Assembly: GCA_016710075.1 (NCBI GenBank)
Contig: JADJLO010000018.1
Coordinates: 1-64,000 of the forward strand
Direction: 5' to 3'
DNA length: 64,000 nt
Source of the DNA: Acidobacteriota bacterium
GTDB lineage: Bacteria; Acidobacteriota; Blastocatellia; RBC074
How positions within the stretch are numbered: position 1 is the stretch's first letter; the number at the start of each line of letters is the position of its first letter. The notes under the pieces are model-generated. The model did no database searches, was not told where the DNA came from, and worked only from the letters and a program-made list of their open reading frames with translations. Shown one piece after another: positions 28,185 to 40,069 of this stretch. A program made the position numbers and the translations under genes.

Positions 28185-28811
28185 TCAGTTGCTCAGCTTT
28201 GCCTGCAGGGCGTTGATCGCTTCTTTCGTGAAGACAAGCTTCTCGTGGTTAAGCACGTCATAAATATTGACGTTGGCTCCGGAAGCGACCTTGAAACCCG
28301 GAAGATTGCGGGAAGAGAGAACCAGATTGTTGTTCGGATTGGTCTCGATGATCAGGGTCTTCTTGTCCCAGCCGAAATTCTCGACGATGCTCACGAAGGT
28401 TTTGGTCTTGTGATCATCGAGGTCGAATGCATCGACGACGACGAGGTTCCCCTCGCGCAGCCGCTCGGAGAGGGCCGACTTGAGAGCCCCGCGCTTCATC
28501 TTCCTGGGCATTTCGCTCGTCCAGTCGCGCGGCTGTGGTCCGTGGACGTTGCCGCCGCCTTTCCACAGGGGCGAGCGCAGACTTGCGACTCGCGCGCGGC
28601 CGGTGCCTTTCTGCTTCCAGAGCTTCTTGCCACTTCCGGAGGTGTTGCCGCGGGTCTTGGTCTTGACCGTTCCCTGACGCTGGTTCTGAAGGTAATTCTT
28701 GACAGCGTCGTAGATCAAAGCTTCGTTGAGCGGCGCGCCGAAGACGTCATCGTTCAACTCAAGTTCGCCGACTCGTTCATTCTTTAGGTTTTTTACTTCA
28801 ACAGTTGGCAT
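28185..28811 (-). CDS. rplD: Ribosomal protein L4
   Basis: 208 residues from MPTVEVKNLKNERVGELELN. The exit-tunnel loop is RQGTVKTKTRGNTSGSGKKL, then WKQKGTGRARVASLRSPLWK and GGGNVHGPQPRDWTSEMPRK. The C-terminus includes LPGFKVASGANVNIYDVLNH. Intact. L4 controls the S10 operon in E. coli; no such leader is recognisable here. Confidence 0.96.
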   Translation of the reverse strand: MPTVEVKNLKNERVGELELNDDVFGAPLNEALIYDAVKNYLQNQRQGTVKTKTRGNTSGSGKKLWKQKGTGRARVASLRSPLWKGGGNVHGPQPRDWTSEMPRKMKRGALKSALSERLREGNLVVVDAFDLDDHKTKTFVSIVENFGWDKKTLIIETNPNNNLVLSSRNLPGFKVASGANVNIYDVLNHEKLVFTKEAINALQAKLSN

Positions 28812-28859
28812 CGCTGCCCTCACCTTGTATTCACAGAGCGGACTGGCCGCCCGGTGTAG

Positions 28860-29495
28860 TTATTCGATATTCTTCTTCTTGATCAGAACATAGGCGCCGT
28901 TCGGTCCGGGAACCGCTCCCCTGATCAACAAGAGATTCTCCTGCGAGTCGACTTTCATGACGCGCAGATTCTTGATTGTGTTTCGCTCGACACCCATATG
29001 ACCGGGCATCTTCGTCCCCTTGATCACGCGTGAGGGGTACGCTGAAGCGCCGATCGATCCCGGGGCGCGGTGGAACATAGAGCCGTGCGAGGCGCGACCG
29101 CCGCTGAAATTATGACGCTTGACAACGCCCGCGAAACCGCGGCCCTTGCTCGTGCCGATAACATCGACGATGTCGTCCTCCGTGAACTGGTCGACCAGGA
29201 TCTTGTCGCCAACACTCAATCCGGCTTCGCTCATTTGAATGCGAAACTCGCGAAGAATGCGGGTTGGCGGAACGCCGGCCTTTGAAAAGTGACCTTTCAT
29301 CGGCTTGTTGACGTTCTTGAGAGACTTCTCTTCAACAAGTCCCAGTTGAACTGCTTCATAACCGTCGGTTGAGACGGTCTTGAGTTGCACGACCACGCAC
29401 GGACCAGCCTTGATCACCGTCACCGGCGTCACTGTTCCGTCAGAAGCGAAGATCTGGGTCATTCCCAGTTTTTTACCGATAATTCCGTTCACCAT
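28860..29495 (-). CDS. rplC: Ribosomal protein L3
   Basis: 211 residues from MVNGIIGKKLGMTQIFASDG. Signatures GTSKGRGFAGVVKRHNFSGG and RASHGSMFHRAPGSIGASAY, SRVIKGTKMPGHMGVERNTI are intact. The frame reaches 29558, but the Met at 29495 is the family start. L3 initiates 50S assembly. Confidence 0.97.
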   Translation of the reverse strand: MVNGIIGKKLGMTQIFASDGTVTPVTVIKAGPCVVVQLKTVSTDGYEAVQLGLVEEKSLKNVNKPMKGHFSKAGVPPTRILREFRIQMSEAGLSVGDKILVDQFTEDDIVDVIGTSKGRGFAGVVKRHNFSGGRASHGSMFHRAPGSIGASAYPSRVIKGTKMPGHMGVERNTIKNLRVMKVDSQENLLLIRGAVPGPNGAYVLIKKKNIE

Positions 29496-29610
29496 TTTGG
29501 TTACTCCGTCGCAATCGCCTGTCCCGCGACAAGCGCATGCTTCGAGCCTGCCTTTCAAGCAATACGCAAAACCTTTTTAAGCAGCATCAGTCCGCAGATA
29601 AAAGAGAGAT

Positions 29611-29937
29611 CTACCTGCGCTCGCGACCGAAAGCCTTGATTTCAGCATCGACACCGGCCGGCAGATCGAGCTTCATCAGCGCGTCCATCGTCTGCGGCGT
29701 CGGATCGAGAATATCCATCAATCTCTTGTGAGTGCGGATCTCGAACTGCTCGCGCGATTTCTTGTCGACGTGAGGCGATTTGAGAACCGTCCACTTGTTT
29801 TTGACCGTCGGCAGCGGGATCGGTCCCGCAACGCGAGCGCCGGTGCGCTTGGCGGTTTCGACGATCTCCGCGGTGGACTGATCCAGGACGCGATAATCGT
29901 AGGCTTTAAGACGTATTCTGATTTTTTCGTTCAACAT
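29611..29937 (-). CDS. rpsJ: Ribosomal protein S10
   Basis: 108 residues. MLNEKIRIRLKAYDYRVLDQ, GARVAGPIPLPTVKNKWTVL and KSPHVDKKSREQFEIRTHKR are diagnostic. S10 is also NusE. It follows tuf and opens the S10 cluster. Intact. Confidence 0.97.
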   Translation of the reverse strand: MLNEKIRIRLKAYDYRVLDQSTAEIVETAKRTGARVAGPIPLPTVKNKWTVLKSPHVDKKSREQFEIRTHKRLMDILDPTPQTMDALMKLDLPAGVDAEIKAFGRERR

Positions 29938-29941
29938 AGCT

Positions 29942-30045
29942 TTAATCAGTTGTCAGTTGTCAGTTATCAGTTGGCGATTGATGGCCGGCAGCTTGCGTCA
30001 GAAAGTTCAGCTGACGACCATCAACCGTCAATTGGCAACCATTAT
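29942..30045. repeat. GTCAGTT heptads and inverted repeat between tuf and rpsJ
   Basis: A run TCAGTTGTCAGTTGTCAGTT with ATCAGTT follows at 29946-29972, then GGCGATTGATGG near 29972 faces CCATCAACCGTC near 30018. The pattern matches the 15650 repeat and makes a loose hairpin between tuf and rpsJ. Confidence 0.65.
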
Positions 30046-30046
30046 T

Positions 30047-31233
<1,187 letters not shown>

Positions 31234-31296
31234 AGTAAAATCGCTCCTCAATTACAAATAATGATTTCAAAGGTGAAATCTTTGATCTGAGATTAT

Positions 31297-33393
<2,097 letters not shown>

Positions 33394-33412
33394 AACACTG
33401 AACCAGTAAAAA

Positions 33413-33883
33413 TTACCATCTGTAATGAGCGAAGGCCTTGTTGGCTTCCGCCATTCTGTGGACGTCCTCACGCTTCTTGACGGCGTTGCCCTTGCTGGCC
33501 GCCGCATCGAGAATCTCTCCGGCAAGCTTGTCGACCATTGTCTTCTCGCCGCGCTCGCGCGCATAGGAGACCAGCCACCGCATTGCCAGGGCTGTGCGCC
33601 GATTGGCGTTGACCTCGACCGGAACCTGATAGTTGGCGCCGCCGACGCGCTTCGATTTGACTTCGACCTTGGGCTGCAGATTCTCGATCGCCTTCTTGAA
33701 AATCTTGAGCGGATCTTCCTGAGAGCGGTCCTTGATCTTGTCGAGGGCCTTGTAGATGATCCCTTCAGCCACCGCCTTCTTTCCGTCCCACATCATGGTG
33801 TTGACGAATTTTGCGACGAGCGGGCTGTTGTATACCGGATCCGGCAGTACTTCGCGTTGTGGAACTTCTCTTCTTCTAGGCAT
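33413..33883 (-). CDS. rpsG: Ribosomal protein S7
   Basis: 156 residues. MPRRREVPQREVLPDPVYNS, ENLQPKVEVKSKRVGGANYQ, VPVEVNANRRTALAMRWLVS and RKREDVHRMAEANKAFAHYR-like REDVHRMAEANKAFAHYRW are intact. S7 organises the 30S head. It lies 42 bp after the rpsL fragment. Confidence 0.97.
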   Translation of the reverse strand: MPRRREVPQREVLPDPVYNSPLVAKFVNTMMWDGKKAVAEGIIYKALDKIKDRSQEDPLKIFKKAIENLQPKVEVKSKRVGGANYQVPVEVNANRRTALAMRWLVSYARERGEKTMVDKLAGEILDAAASKGNAVKKREDVHRMAEANKAFAHYRW

Positions 33884-33925
33884 ATTTAATCACCAGAGTT
33901 CATCTCTCGATTTTGAGATTTGAAG

Positions 33926-34207
33926 CTATTTCTTGCCTCCCTTGGCTCCCTTGGCTCCTGCGGCTGCGCCCTCTTTCGGGCGTTTGGCGCCGTACTTCGA
34001 GCGGCCCTGCTCGCGATTCGCCACGCAGACTGAATCGAGCGTCCCGCGCACGATGTGATAACGCACGCCGGGGAGATCCTTCACACGACCGCCTCGCACG
34101 AGCACAATCGAGTGCTCCTGCAGGTTGTGTCCGATTCCGGGAATGTACGAGGTCACTTCAATTCCATACACTTTTAACTGGCGACACCAAATCCCCGGCC
34201 TTGTCAT
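33926..34207 (-). CDS. rpsL: Ribosomal protein S12, 5'-truncated
   Basis: Only the C-terminal half is S12: GIEVTSYIPGIGHNLQEHSI, VLVRGGRVKDLPGVRYHIVR, GTLDSVCVANREQGRSKYGA, KRPKEG. Homology begins near 34165. The preceding 14 residues (MTRPGIWCRQLKVY) and everything upstream to 34748 lack the essential N-terminal part (the P-T-I-N-Q-L start and the P-K-K-P-N-S-A loop). Three frames were checked by eye, so this is not a simple frameshift. Either the assembly is misjoined or a duplication or rearrangement broke the gene, with a full copy elsewhere. The C-terminal Gly/Ala/Lys tail (GAAAGAKGAKGGKK) is normal in some phyla. Confidence 0.85.
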   Translation of the reverse strand: MTRPGIWCRQLKVYGIEVTSYIPGIGHNLQEHSIVLVRGGRVKDLPGVRYHIVRGTLDSVCVANREQGRSKYGAKRPKEGAAAGAKGAKGGKK

Positions 34208-34748
34208 CAGGACAACCTAAGGCAACAGAAGACAACAGGGCGCGTTTTGGTGAAAAACGTCTTCGAGACGCTTGTCGCCATGTAAAACAAACTTGATTAT
34301 TCCCGGGATTTTTGCGCAAGTCGTGCAGAATTGGCGTCCCAAGTCGCCGAGTTTTTCTGTGGCGTTAATTTCAAAAGAAGGCCGCTTGATCAGCGACTAT
34401 ATTGAGGAGTCCACTCGGTAATAAATTGAAGAGGGAATCGCTACGCCACAATACTTTCTCAATCAGATTCAGGAAGGTTAACCGCTTAATCCGCCTGATC
34501 CGGCAATGCCTCTGCACTTAAGAGACCCGCTGGCACTGCCTGTTATGCGAAGAGAGACCTTCGCAAAGTTCAAGATATTAGATATTCCACCCGATCTTGT
34601 CAAGTATCATGTCTGAACATGTAAAATTATTTGCAAAATAATTTTTTGGGAGGTAGAGGGGTCGGGAGGCCGGCAGTGTCCGCATCAGAGGGTGCCTCTT
34701 GAAAAAAGATGATCAGACCACACGGGTAAACCCTGTAAGACGCTGATT
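34208..34748. other. 540-bp non-coding stretch upstream of rpsL fragment
   Basis: No gene recognised. It contains the minus-strand promoter at 34575-34603 and an AT-rich segment (34618-34650). The 360-nt stretch between promoter and rpsL fragment has no S12-like codons. Confidence 0.6.
34575..34603 (-). promoter_or_regulatory. Strong sigma-70-type promoter for the ribosomal block
   Basis: On the minus strand TTGACA (34603-34598), a 17-bp spacer and TAATAT (34580-34575). Both boxes are near consensus, facing rpsL-rpsG-fusA. Predicted start near 34568. Confidence 0.7.
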
Positions 34749-35648
34749 TCATGGAAAGAACTCGAGGGCGGCTCTGATGGTATTGCAATGAGCTTCCACG
34801 GTATCGTTGATGTCTTTAGCGTAGCCGCCGCCCATGGTTGTGATGACGGGTATCTGCCTCTCGCGGCAGTATGCAATGACGAGTCTGTCGCGCTGCAGCA
34901 GGCCGGGTATGGTCAGCTTCAATTTGCCCAGGCGGTCGCGTTCGAAGGGATCGACTCCGGCTTGATAGAAGACCAGATCGGGCCTGAAATCGTCGAGTAT
35001 CTGTGGCACGCAGCCCCGGAGAATGTCGAGATATTCATGGTCATTGACGCCGTTCGGAAGGTTGATGTCGAGCCGGCTTTTCTCCTTGCGCGCGGGGAAA
35101 TTCTTCTCTCCGTGGATCGAGAAGGTGAAGACCCGGTCATCACCCTGAAAAATGGCGGCGGTTCCGTTTCCCTGGTGAACATCGCAGTCAATCACGGCGA
35201 TGCGTTCGGCCAGACCGTCCCGCTGAAGGACACGGGCGGCAATGGCGATGTCGTTAAAGACGCAATATCCTTCGCCGTGATCGGGATAGGCGTGATGCGT
35301 TCCGCCGGCCAGGTTCGAGGCGATGCCGTCGCGCAGGGCATTTCGAGCCGCGATGATCGTCCCTTGAACCGCGGCGCGCGATCTTCGCAGCAGTCCCTCA
35401 GACCAGGGAAACCCTATCCGCCTCACCTCGTGTCTGGTCAGTTCCCCGTTCCTGCAACGGAACCAGTAATCTTCCGTATGGACCAGCAGAATGTCCTCGC
35501 CGGCCGCCGGAGGTGGCTCCACCAGATTCCAGTGGGTGATCGACTCCTCATAGAGAAGTCGATCCCTGGCCATTTTGTATTTCGGCATCGGAAAAGGATG
35601 AGCCGGATCGAGCGGGACCATATACCGATCGGAATAGCAGATCTTCAT
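34749..35648 (-). CDS. Histone deacetylase family protein (arginase/deacetylase fold)
   Basis: 299 residues. Class of bacterial HDAC/acetoin-utilisation/acetylpolyamine deacetylases that hydrolyse N-acetyl groups with zinc. Zinc and active-site segments are intact: LAGGTHHAYPDHGEGYCVFN (His-His dyad), VIDCDVHQGNGTAAIF (Asp, His) and FYQAGVDPFERDRLGKLKLT (Asp). The substrate cannot be told from sequence. It begins MKICYSDRYMVPLDPAHPFP and lies 7 bp behind the thioesterase gene, so the two probably share a transcript. Confidence 0.9.
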   Translation of the reverse strand: MKICYSDRYMVPLDPAHPFPMPKYKMARDRLLYEESITHWNLVEPPPAAGEDILLVHTEDYWFRCRNGELTRHEVRRIGFPWSEGLLRRSRAAVQGTIIAARNALRDGIASNLAGGTHHAYPDHGEGYCVFNDIAIAARVLQRDGLAERIAVIDCDVHQGNGTAAIFQGDDRVFTFSIHGEKNFPARKEKSRLDINLPNGVNDHEYLDILRGCVPQILDDFRPDLVFYQAGVDPFERDRLGKLKLTIPGLLQRDRLVIAYCRERQIPVITTMGGGYAKDINDTVEAHCNTIRAALEFFP

Positions 35649-35655
35649 GATGGCA

Positions 35656-36000
35656 TCAAACCTGGTCTGTTATCGGAATTGGTTTGCGGTGCTCATCGAC
35701 TGCCACGTAAACGGCTTCAGCCTCCATGACTCTGACAACTTCATCGCTGTTTCGATAACGCATCGCCTCGACGATGATGGTGACGGTAACGGATGTCCGT
35801 CCAAGACGAGTCGTACGGGTGTAGAAACTGACGACATCGCCGACAAATACCGGGGCGATGAACTCGACTCCGCGAATCGCCACCGTCACAAACAGCTTGT
35901 CAGCCTGCTTCCTGGCTTCTATCCCTCCCGCCTGATCCAGATGACTGAGAATCACTCCGCCAAATATCGTCCCGCCCGGATTGGTGTCGCGCGGCAGCAT
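35656..36000 (-). CDS. Acyl-CoA thioesterase, hotdog fold (YciA-like)
   Basis: 114 residues, MLPRDTNPGGTIFGGVILSH, then LDQAGGIEARKQADKLFVTV and FIAPVFVGDVVSFYTRTTRL. The N-P-x-G-T-I-F-G-G motif with a following Asp is the active-site helix of YciA/BFIT-type thioesterases, which hydrolyse acyl-CoA. The N-terminus looks short: codons upstream (GDLAIRVS) fit the family, but no start is in that frame, so a frame break near 36040 (ATG AAA AGG in a shifted frame) or a non-standard start is possible. Confidence 0.85.
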   Translation of the reverse strand: MLPRDTNPGGTIFGGVILSHLDQAGGIEARKQADKLFVTVAIRGVEFIAPVFVGDVVSFYTRTTRLGRTSVTVTIIVEAMRYRNSDEVVRVMEAEAVYVAVDEHRKPIPITDQV

Positions 36001-36102
36001 CGAGACCCGAATCGCCAGATCTCCACGTCCGTCCTTTTCATCATTCCATTTCCATAATTAAAAACTTCGCCCCTTAATTCAGCTTCCCTTCTTTCTTGCA
36101 GG

Positions 36103-36159
36103 CAATCACTTATCTACGAAAAATTGAAGCAATAATACGAAATTATGGATAAGTGATTG
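36103..36159. promoter_or_regulatory. 12-bp inverted repeat, candidate activator site
   Basis: CAATCACTTATC (36103-36114) and its exact inverse GATAAGTGATTG (36148-36159), 33 bases apart. It lies about 90-145 bp upstream of the sigma-54 promoter, where enhancer-binding proteins usually bind. Confidence 0.5.
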
Positions 36160-36246
36160 AATTTATCCCGGTAGTTGAAAAAGTGAATCTCGCTAAGTTA
36201 CCGAGTTTTAAGGCAGATAGCGTTTAATGCGGGACGCCGGAAATCG

Positions 36247-36262
36247 TGGCATTACTTTTGCA
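36247..36262 (+). promoter_or_regulatory. Sigma-54 (RpoN) promoter
   Basis: TGGCATTACTTTTGCA matches TGGCAC-N5-TTGCA, with GG (36248-36249) and GC (36260-36261) 12 bases apart. Predicted start near 36273. No coding region follows before the terminator. Confidence 0.65.
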
Positions 36263-36272
36263 GTAGTGCAGC

Positions 36273-36371
<99 letters not shown>

Positions 36372-36387
36372 ATCTGGCCCGTATTTC

Positions 36388-37575
36388 TCAGGACTCATGA
36401 AGCGCAGCATCGAAGTCGCGAATCAGATCGACTTCATCTTCGAGTCCGACAGAGATTCTCACCAATCCTTCATTGATACCGGTCGATTGCTGAAGTTCGC
36501 GTGACAACTGCAGGCTCCACATCGAAGCGGGGTGGACGACCAGGGTCTCGAAGCCTCCGAGACTGGCGGCACGGGTGGCGAGTTTGAGCGATGAGATCAA
36601 CTTGTCCGCCGCGGCATACCCGCCTTTGAGTTCGACGCTGAGCATTCCTGTAAAACCCGACATCTGCGTTTTGGCGAGTTCGGCCTGAGGGTGATTTTCA
36701 AGACCGGGGTAGTAGACCTTTGCCACTTTGGGATGATTTTCGAGAAATCGGGCGAGGGCCATTCCGTTGCTGTTATGGCGGTCGACACGGAGTCCGAGGG
36801 TGCGCAATCCCCGCAGCAGCAGCCAGCCATCGAACGGGCTGAGTGTGGCGCCGGCGACGATGGCAAACCTCCAGATCCTGTCGACGAGATCCTTCGAGCC
36901 GATCAGCGCTCCGGCTGTCACATCGTGATGACCTCCGATGTATTTGGTCGCGGAATGGACCACGGCGTCGATTCCAAACTCCAGCGGTCGCTGGTTGATC
37001 GGAGTCGCGAACGTATTGTCACAAATGGTGACGATGCCCCGGGAAGCGCCAAGTTCAGCCACGAATCTCAGGTCGGTGATCTGCATCAGCGGATTTACGG
37101 GCGTCTCTACATAAATCAATTTCGTATTCGGCCTGACCGCAGCGGCAAACTCTTCATTGACGGTCTGATCAACGTATGCAACCTCGATCCCCCAGCGCGG
37201 AAGGAATTCCTTGAGCAGCGTCGTGGCTCCGGCATAGTGATTTTTCTGGGCGACAACATGGTCGCCGGATGAAAGAAGGCCTCCCATTGCCGCAAAGATC
37301 GCTCCCATGCCCGAACTTGTAACCATCGCCGACTCGCCGCCTTCGAGCGCGGCCAGCGTCTCCTCGACCATCTGATGATTAGGGTTTCCGTAACGTGTGT
37401 AGAATTCCGGCGGCCTGTTAGCAATCGCAATTTCGGCAAAATCCTCGGCCGAATCCGCGCTGAAGGTCGTCGTCTGCCAGATCGGCGGGCTCACCGCCTG
37501 CGTCTTGTTCAGGTGTCTGGAAGCGTATATGGCCTTGCTTTGCGGGCCTTCCAGCCCGGGTTTCTTTTCAGACAT
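36388..37575 (-). CDS. Cys/Met metabolism PLP enzyme (cystathionine gamma-synthase/lyase type)
   Basis: 395 residues, fold type I PLP enzyme of trans-sulfuration. Landmarks: YTRYGNPNHQMVEETLAALE, SSGMGAIFAAMGGLLSSGDH, ICDNTFATPINQRPLEFGID and HSATKYIGGHHDVTAGALIG, where SATK holds the PLP lysine. The C-terminus has ASLGGFETLVVHPASM and RISVGLEDEVDLIRDFDAAL. Gamma-synthase, beta/gamma-lyase and methionine gamma-lyase cannot be separated by eye. Monocistronic in appearance, with repeat-rich DNA upstream. Confidence 0.92.
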   Translation of the reverse strand: MSEKKPGLEGPQSKAIYASRHLNKTQAVSPPIWQTTTFSADSAEDFAEIAIANRPPEFYTRYGNPNHQMVEETLAALEGGESAMVTSSGMGAIFAAMGGLLSSGDHVVAQKNHYAGATTLLKEFLPRWGIEVAYVDQTVNEEFAAAVRPNTKLIYVETPVNPLMQITDLRFVAELGASRGIVTICDNTFATPINQRPLEFGIDAVVHSATKYIGGHHDVTAGALIGSKDLVDRIWRFAIVAGATLSPFDGWLLLRGLRTLGLRVDRHNSNGMALARFLENHPKVAKVYYPGLENHPQAELAKTQMSGFTGMLSVELKGGYAAADKLISSLKLATRAASLGGFETLVVHPASMWSLQLSRELQQSTGINEGLVRISVGLEDEVDLIRDFDAALHES

Positions 37576-37587
37576 CGCAATCCCTCC

Positions 37588-37811
37588 GAGTCCAAAGTCC
37601 AGAGTCCAGAGTCTAAAGTTTAAAGTTCAAAGTTTAAAGTTTAAAGTCCAACGTTTAAAGTCCAAAGTTCAAAGTTCAAAGTTCAACGTTTAAAGAAATA
37701 TCCGCCTGTCTTTGGTGCATTTGAACCACGTCTTTAAACTTTAGACTTTAAACTTTAGACTTTGAACTTTGAACTTTAGACTTTGGACTTTGGACTTTGG
37801 ACTTTGGACTT
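37588..37811. repeat. AAGTYYA heptad array with inverted arms
   Basis: The left arm, 37588-37695, has about 15 tandem 7-bp units of AAGTTTA, AAGTCCA or AAGTTCA with a few variants. The right arm, 37730-37811, carries the complementary units (TTTAAAC, TTTAGAC, TTTGGAC). About 35 unrelated bases lie between. The arms can form a long imperfect hairpin. Confidence 0.85.
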
Positions 37812-37827
37812 CCGTTTCTCTTCATTG

Positions 37828-38253
37828 CTAGTGTTGAGCGAGGTGAGTGAAGTTGAGAGTAATCAGAGCGCGTTTTACGGCGTTGACGGCGTCATCGAAG
37901 CGGGACTCGTGAACCAGAACCGCATCGGTCTTGTATGTCGAGATGCTCAAGATACTGATGTCGGCATCGGCCAGAGCCCTGCTGATCTCGGAGATAAAGC
38001 CGACCACCGAAAAATCGAGTACGGTATCGAAGCGGATCATGCGCCGATGAGTCTGCGCCTCGGAACCCGGAAAGGCATCGGAAATGCTGTTCCAGTCTTC
38101 TTCTGCGAGAATCACGGTGACCTCTTCCTTATCGCGGGTCATCGAGACAAAACCTTCGATGGCCTGTAGCCGAATGGCAACTTCCGCATAAAACTCAAGC
38201 GGCACACTGGCTACGGCATATCTTGTCTCCGGCATGTAAAGTCTGATAGGCAT
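37828..38253 (-). CDS. ACT-domain protein
   Basis: 141 residues. Two ACT-like halves: SVPLEFYAEVAIRLQAIEGF, then VTVILAEEDW in the first and IRFDTVLDFSVVGFISEISR, ADISILSISTYKTDAVLV in the second. Small free-standing ACT proteins bind amino acids and are usually regulatory; a ligand cannot be named. It resembles the family of stand-alone ACT proteins of 125-140 residues. It lies 107 bp downstream of the aminopeptidase gene and may be co-transcribed with it. Confidence 0.8.
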   Translation of the reverse strand: MPIRLYMPETRYAVASVPLEFYAEVAIRLQAIEGFVSMTRDKEEVTVILAEEDWNSISDAFPGSEAQTHRRMIRFDTVLDFSVVGFISEISRALADADISILSISTYKTDAVLVHESRFDDAVNAVKRALITLNFTHLAQH

Positions 38254-38360
38254 AAAATCACTCGATCACGACACAAGCTCATACTGAAAAAGCGCCTGCG
38301 CCGCGAAATTCAACGAGCCGGCAATGAGATCCGATACCGGCGAAAGGGGGGCAACCGCGC

Positions 38361-40043
38361 TTATTTAATCGCCACTAGAGGCCAGCCGGATCGTTTGAGT
38401 TCCTGTCTGAGTCTGGCCATTGTGCTCTCGACATCTTCAAGCTTCGAAGGGATTGCTGCAGAAAGCACCTTCGGCCCGTTTTCGGTGATCAGGACGTCGT
38501 CCTCGATTCGAACTCCGATGCCTTTGTATTTCTCGAAGGCGGGTCTGACGGCTTTGATGAACTTCTCATTTTCCGGAGTCTTGGGCAGGACATCGAGAGC
38601 GTCGGGGCGGAGGTAGATGCCGGGCTCAACCGTAAAAATCATTCCGGGAGCGAGCGGCCTGCGTGGATCTCCAACGTCGTGAACATTCATGCCCAGCCAG
38701 TGGCTGGTGCCGTGCATAAACCACGTCCGGTATTCATTGTTATCCCTGGAAGTGATCAGTCCGAGGCGGAGCAGGCCTTCCTTGATCTTCTCGGTGGCGA
38801 CATCATTGACCGACTGAACGCCGCCTTTTGCGCCCGACCTGAAGGACATCATATTGCCGGGACGGGAAGCTTTGATGGCTTCCATCTGGGCATCGTAAAC
38901 GATTCTGTAGATATCGGCCTGTTCTTTTGTAAACTTGCCGTTGACCGGAATGGTGCGGGTGATGTCGGCTGTGTAATGATCGAATTCGGCAGCGCAATCC
39001 ATCAGCAGCAGGCTGTTGTCATCCATTCGATCCTGGTTGGTCTCGTAATGGAGGGTCGTGGCGTTTGCGCCGGCGCCGACGATGCAGGGATAGCCCCAGT
39101 TATCGGCATTCCTGCGGCGGAAGGTGTATTCGAATTCCGCCTGCATCTCGTATTCGTACAACCCCGGCACGGCGGCGGCAAAGACTCTGTGAAAAGCCTC
39201 GCCGGTGATATCCACGGCGTGCTGCATGAGTTTGATTTCAATGTCGGATTTGATCTGGCGCAGCTCGGCGAAGATCGGTTGAGCGGGTTTCACCTTCAAT
39301 CCTGCGGCAGCGGATGAGATGGAAGAGGCGAAATCAACCTCCTGTTTGTATTCGCGCTGATCGCGCCCCTGAGAATTCAGCAGCCAGAGTTCGCCCTGAT
39401 CGGCTTTGACGGCGTCGATCAGTGTCGAGAACTCATCCTGCCAGCGGGCCGCCTGTTTTTCATCAGGCTTTGGAGCCGCTGCGCGCTTGCTGATTGCCTG
39501 TTCGGCGCGCGGAGCGATGAAGGCGAGAAAAGAATTGAGCTCGCGAACATTCCAGATCTCATCTACGCCGCTGCGCTTGCGAGCCTCATCGAAGCTCATC
39601 ATCCTGCCGTTCCATGTCTCGAACATCGGATTCCGCTCAGGCATGAATATTATTTCGCGCGTCTTCTTCGCTCCGGGGATCAGAACCAGAGTCACGCCAT
39701 TCTGCCTGATTCCGGTAAGGTAATAGAGATTGTTCTCCTGCCTGTATGGGTAATCCACGTCGTTCGTATAGACGCGCGGCTCCGTGCTGAACAAGACCAT
39801 GATCGAGCGGTTGTTCATCCGCTTGAGGACTTCCTGTCGCCTGCTGCGCAGATCGGTCAGGCGGTCTATCTCGGCGATATTCGGCGGCTGCGGCGCGATA
39901 TGCCAGAAATCCGCGGCTGATTTACCGGACATTTCCGCATAAACGATCTGCGGCCGGTCAATCTGCGAGACAACAATAAAGGCCGCCAGGGCCGATGCAA
40001 AAACAAAAACAACTGTACGAAGACGGTCGAAAACAGAACGCAT
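38361..40043 (-). CDS. Secreted Xaa-Pro aminopeptidase (M24B)
   Basis: 560 residues with an N-terminal signal region (FVFASALAAFIVVSQ). It removes N-terminal residues before proline. The N-terminal creatinase-like domain includes SIMVLFSTEPRVYTNDVDYP and YYLTGIRQNGVTLVLIPGAK. The catalytic domain has metal ligands in LLMDCAAEFDHYTADITRTI (two Asp), HGTSHWLGMNVHDVGD (His), FTVEPGIYL (Glu) and GVRIEDDVLITENGPKVLSA (Glu). A 10-residue-plus insertion (AAPKPDEKQAARWQDE) lies in the N-terminal domain. It follows the DUF979 gene by 26 bp, which suggests a peptide-catabolism operon. Confidence 0.92.
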   Translation of the reverse strand: MRSVFDRLRTVVFVFASALAAFIVVSQIDRPQIVYAEMSGKSAADFWHIAPQPPNIAEIDRLTDLRSRRQEVLKRMNNRSIMVLFSTEPRVYTNDVDYPYRQENNLYYLTGIRQNGVTLVLIPGAKKTREIIFMPERNPMFETWNGRMMSFDEARKRSGVDEIWNVRELNSFLAFIAPRAEQAISKRAAAPKPDEKQAARWQDEFSTLIDAVKADQGELWLLNSQGRDQREYKQEVDFASSISSAAAGLKVKPAQPIFAELRQIKSDIEIKLMQHAVDITGEAFHRVFAAAVPGLYEYEMQAEFEYTFRRRNADNWGYPCIVGAGANATTLHYETNQDRMDDNSLLLMDCAAEFDHYTADITRTIPVNGKFTKEQADIYRIVYDAQMEAIKASRPGNMMSFRSGAKGGVQSVNDVATEKIKEGLLRLGLITSRDNNEYRTWFMHGTSHWLGMNVHDVGDPRRPLAPGMIFTVEPGIYLRPDALDVLPKTPENEKFIKAVRPAFEKYKGIGVRIEDDVLITENGPKVLSAAIPSKLEDVESTMARLRQELKRSGWPLVAIK

Positions 40044-40069
40044 GAATCACCTCATAATCAGCCGGGATT

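Noticed and set aside
34165..34600. Group II intron splitting rpsL
   Set aside because: No domain V-like sequence or intron-encoded protein, and no 5' exon upstream before the deacetylase gene.
37588..37811. Possible CRISPR array
   Set aside because: Units are 7 bp in direct tandem with no spacers of 30-40 bp and no cas genes nearby.
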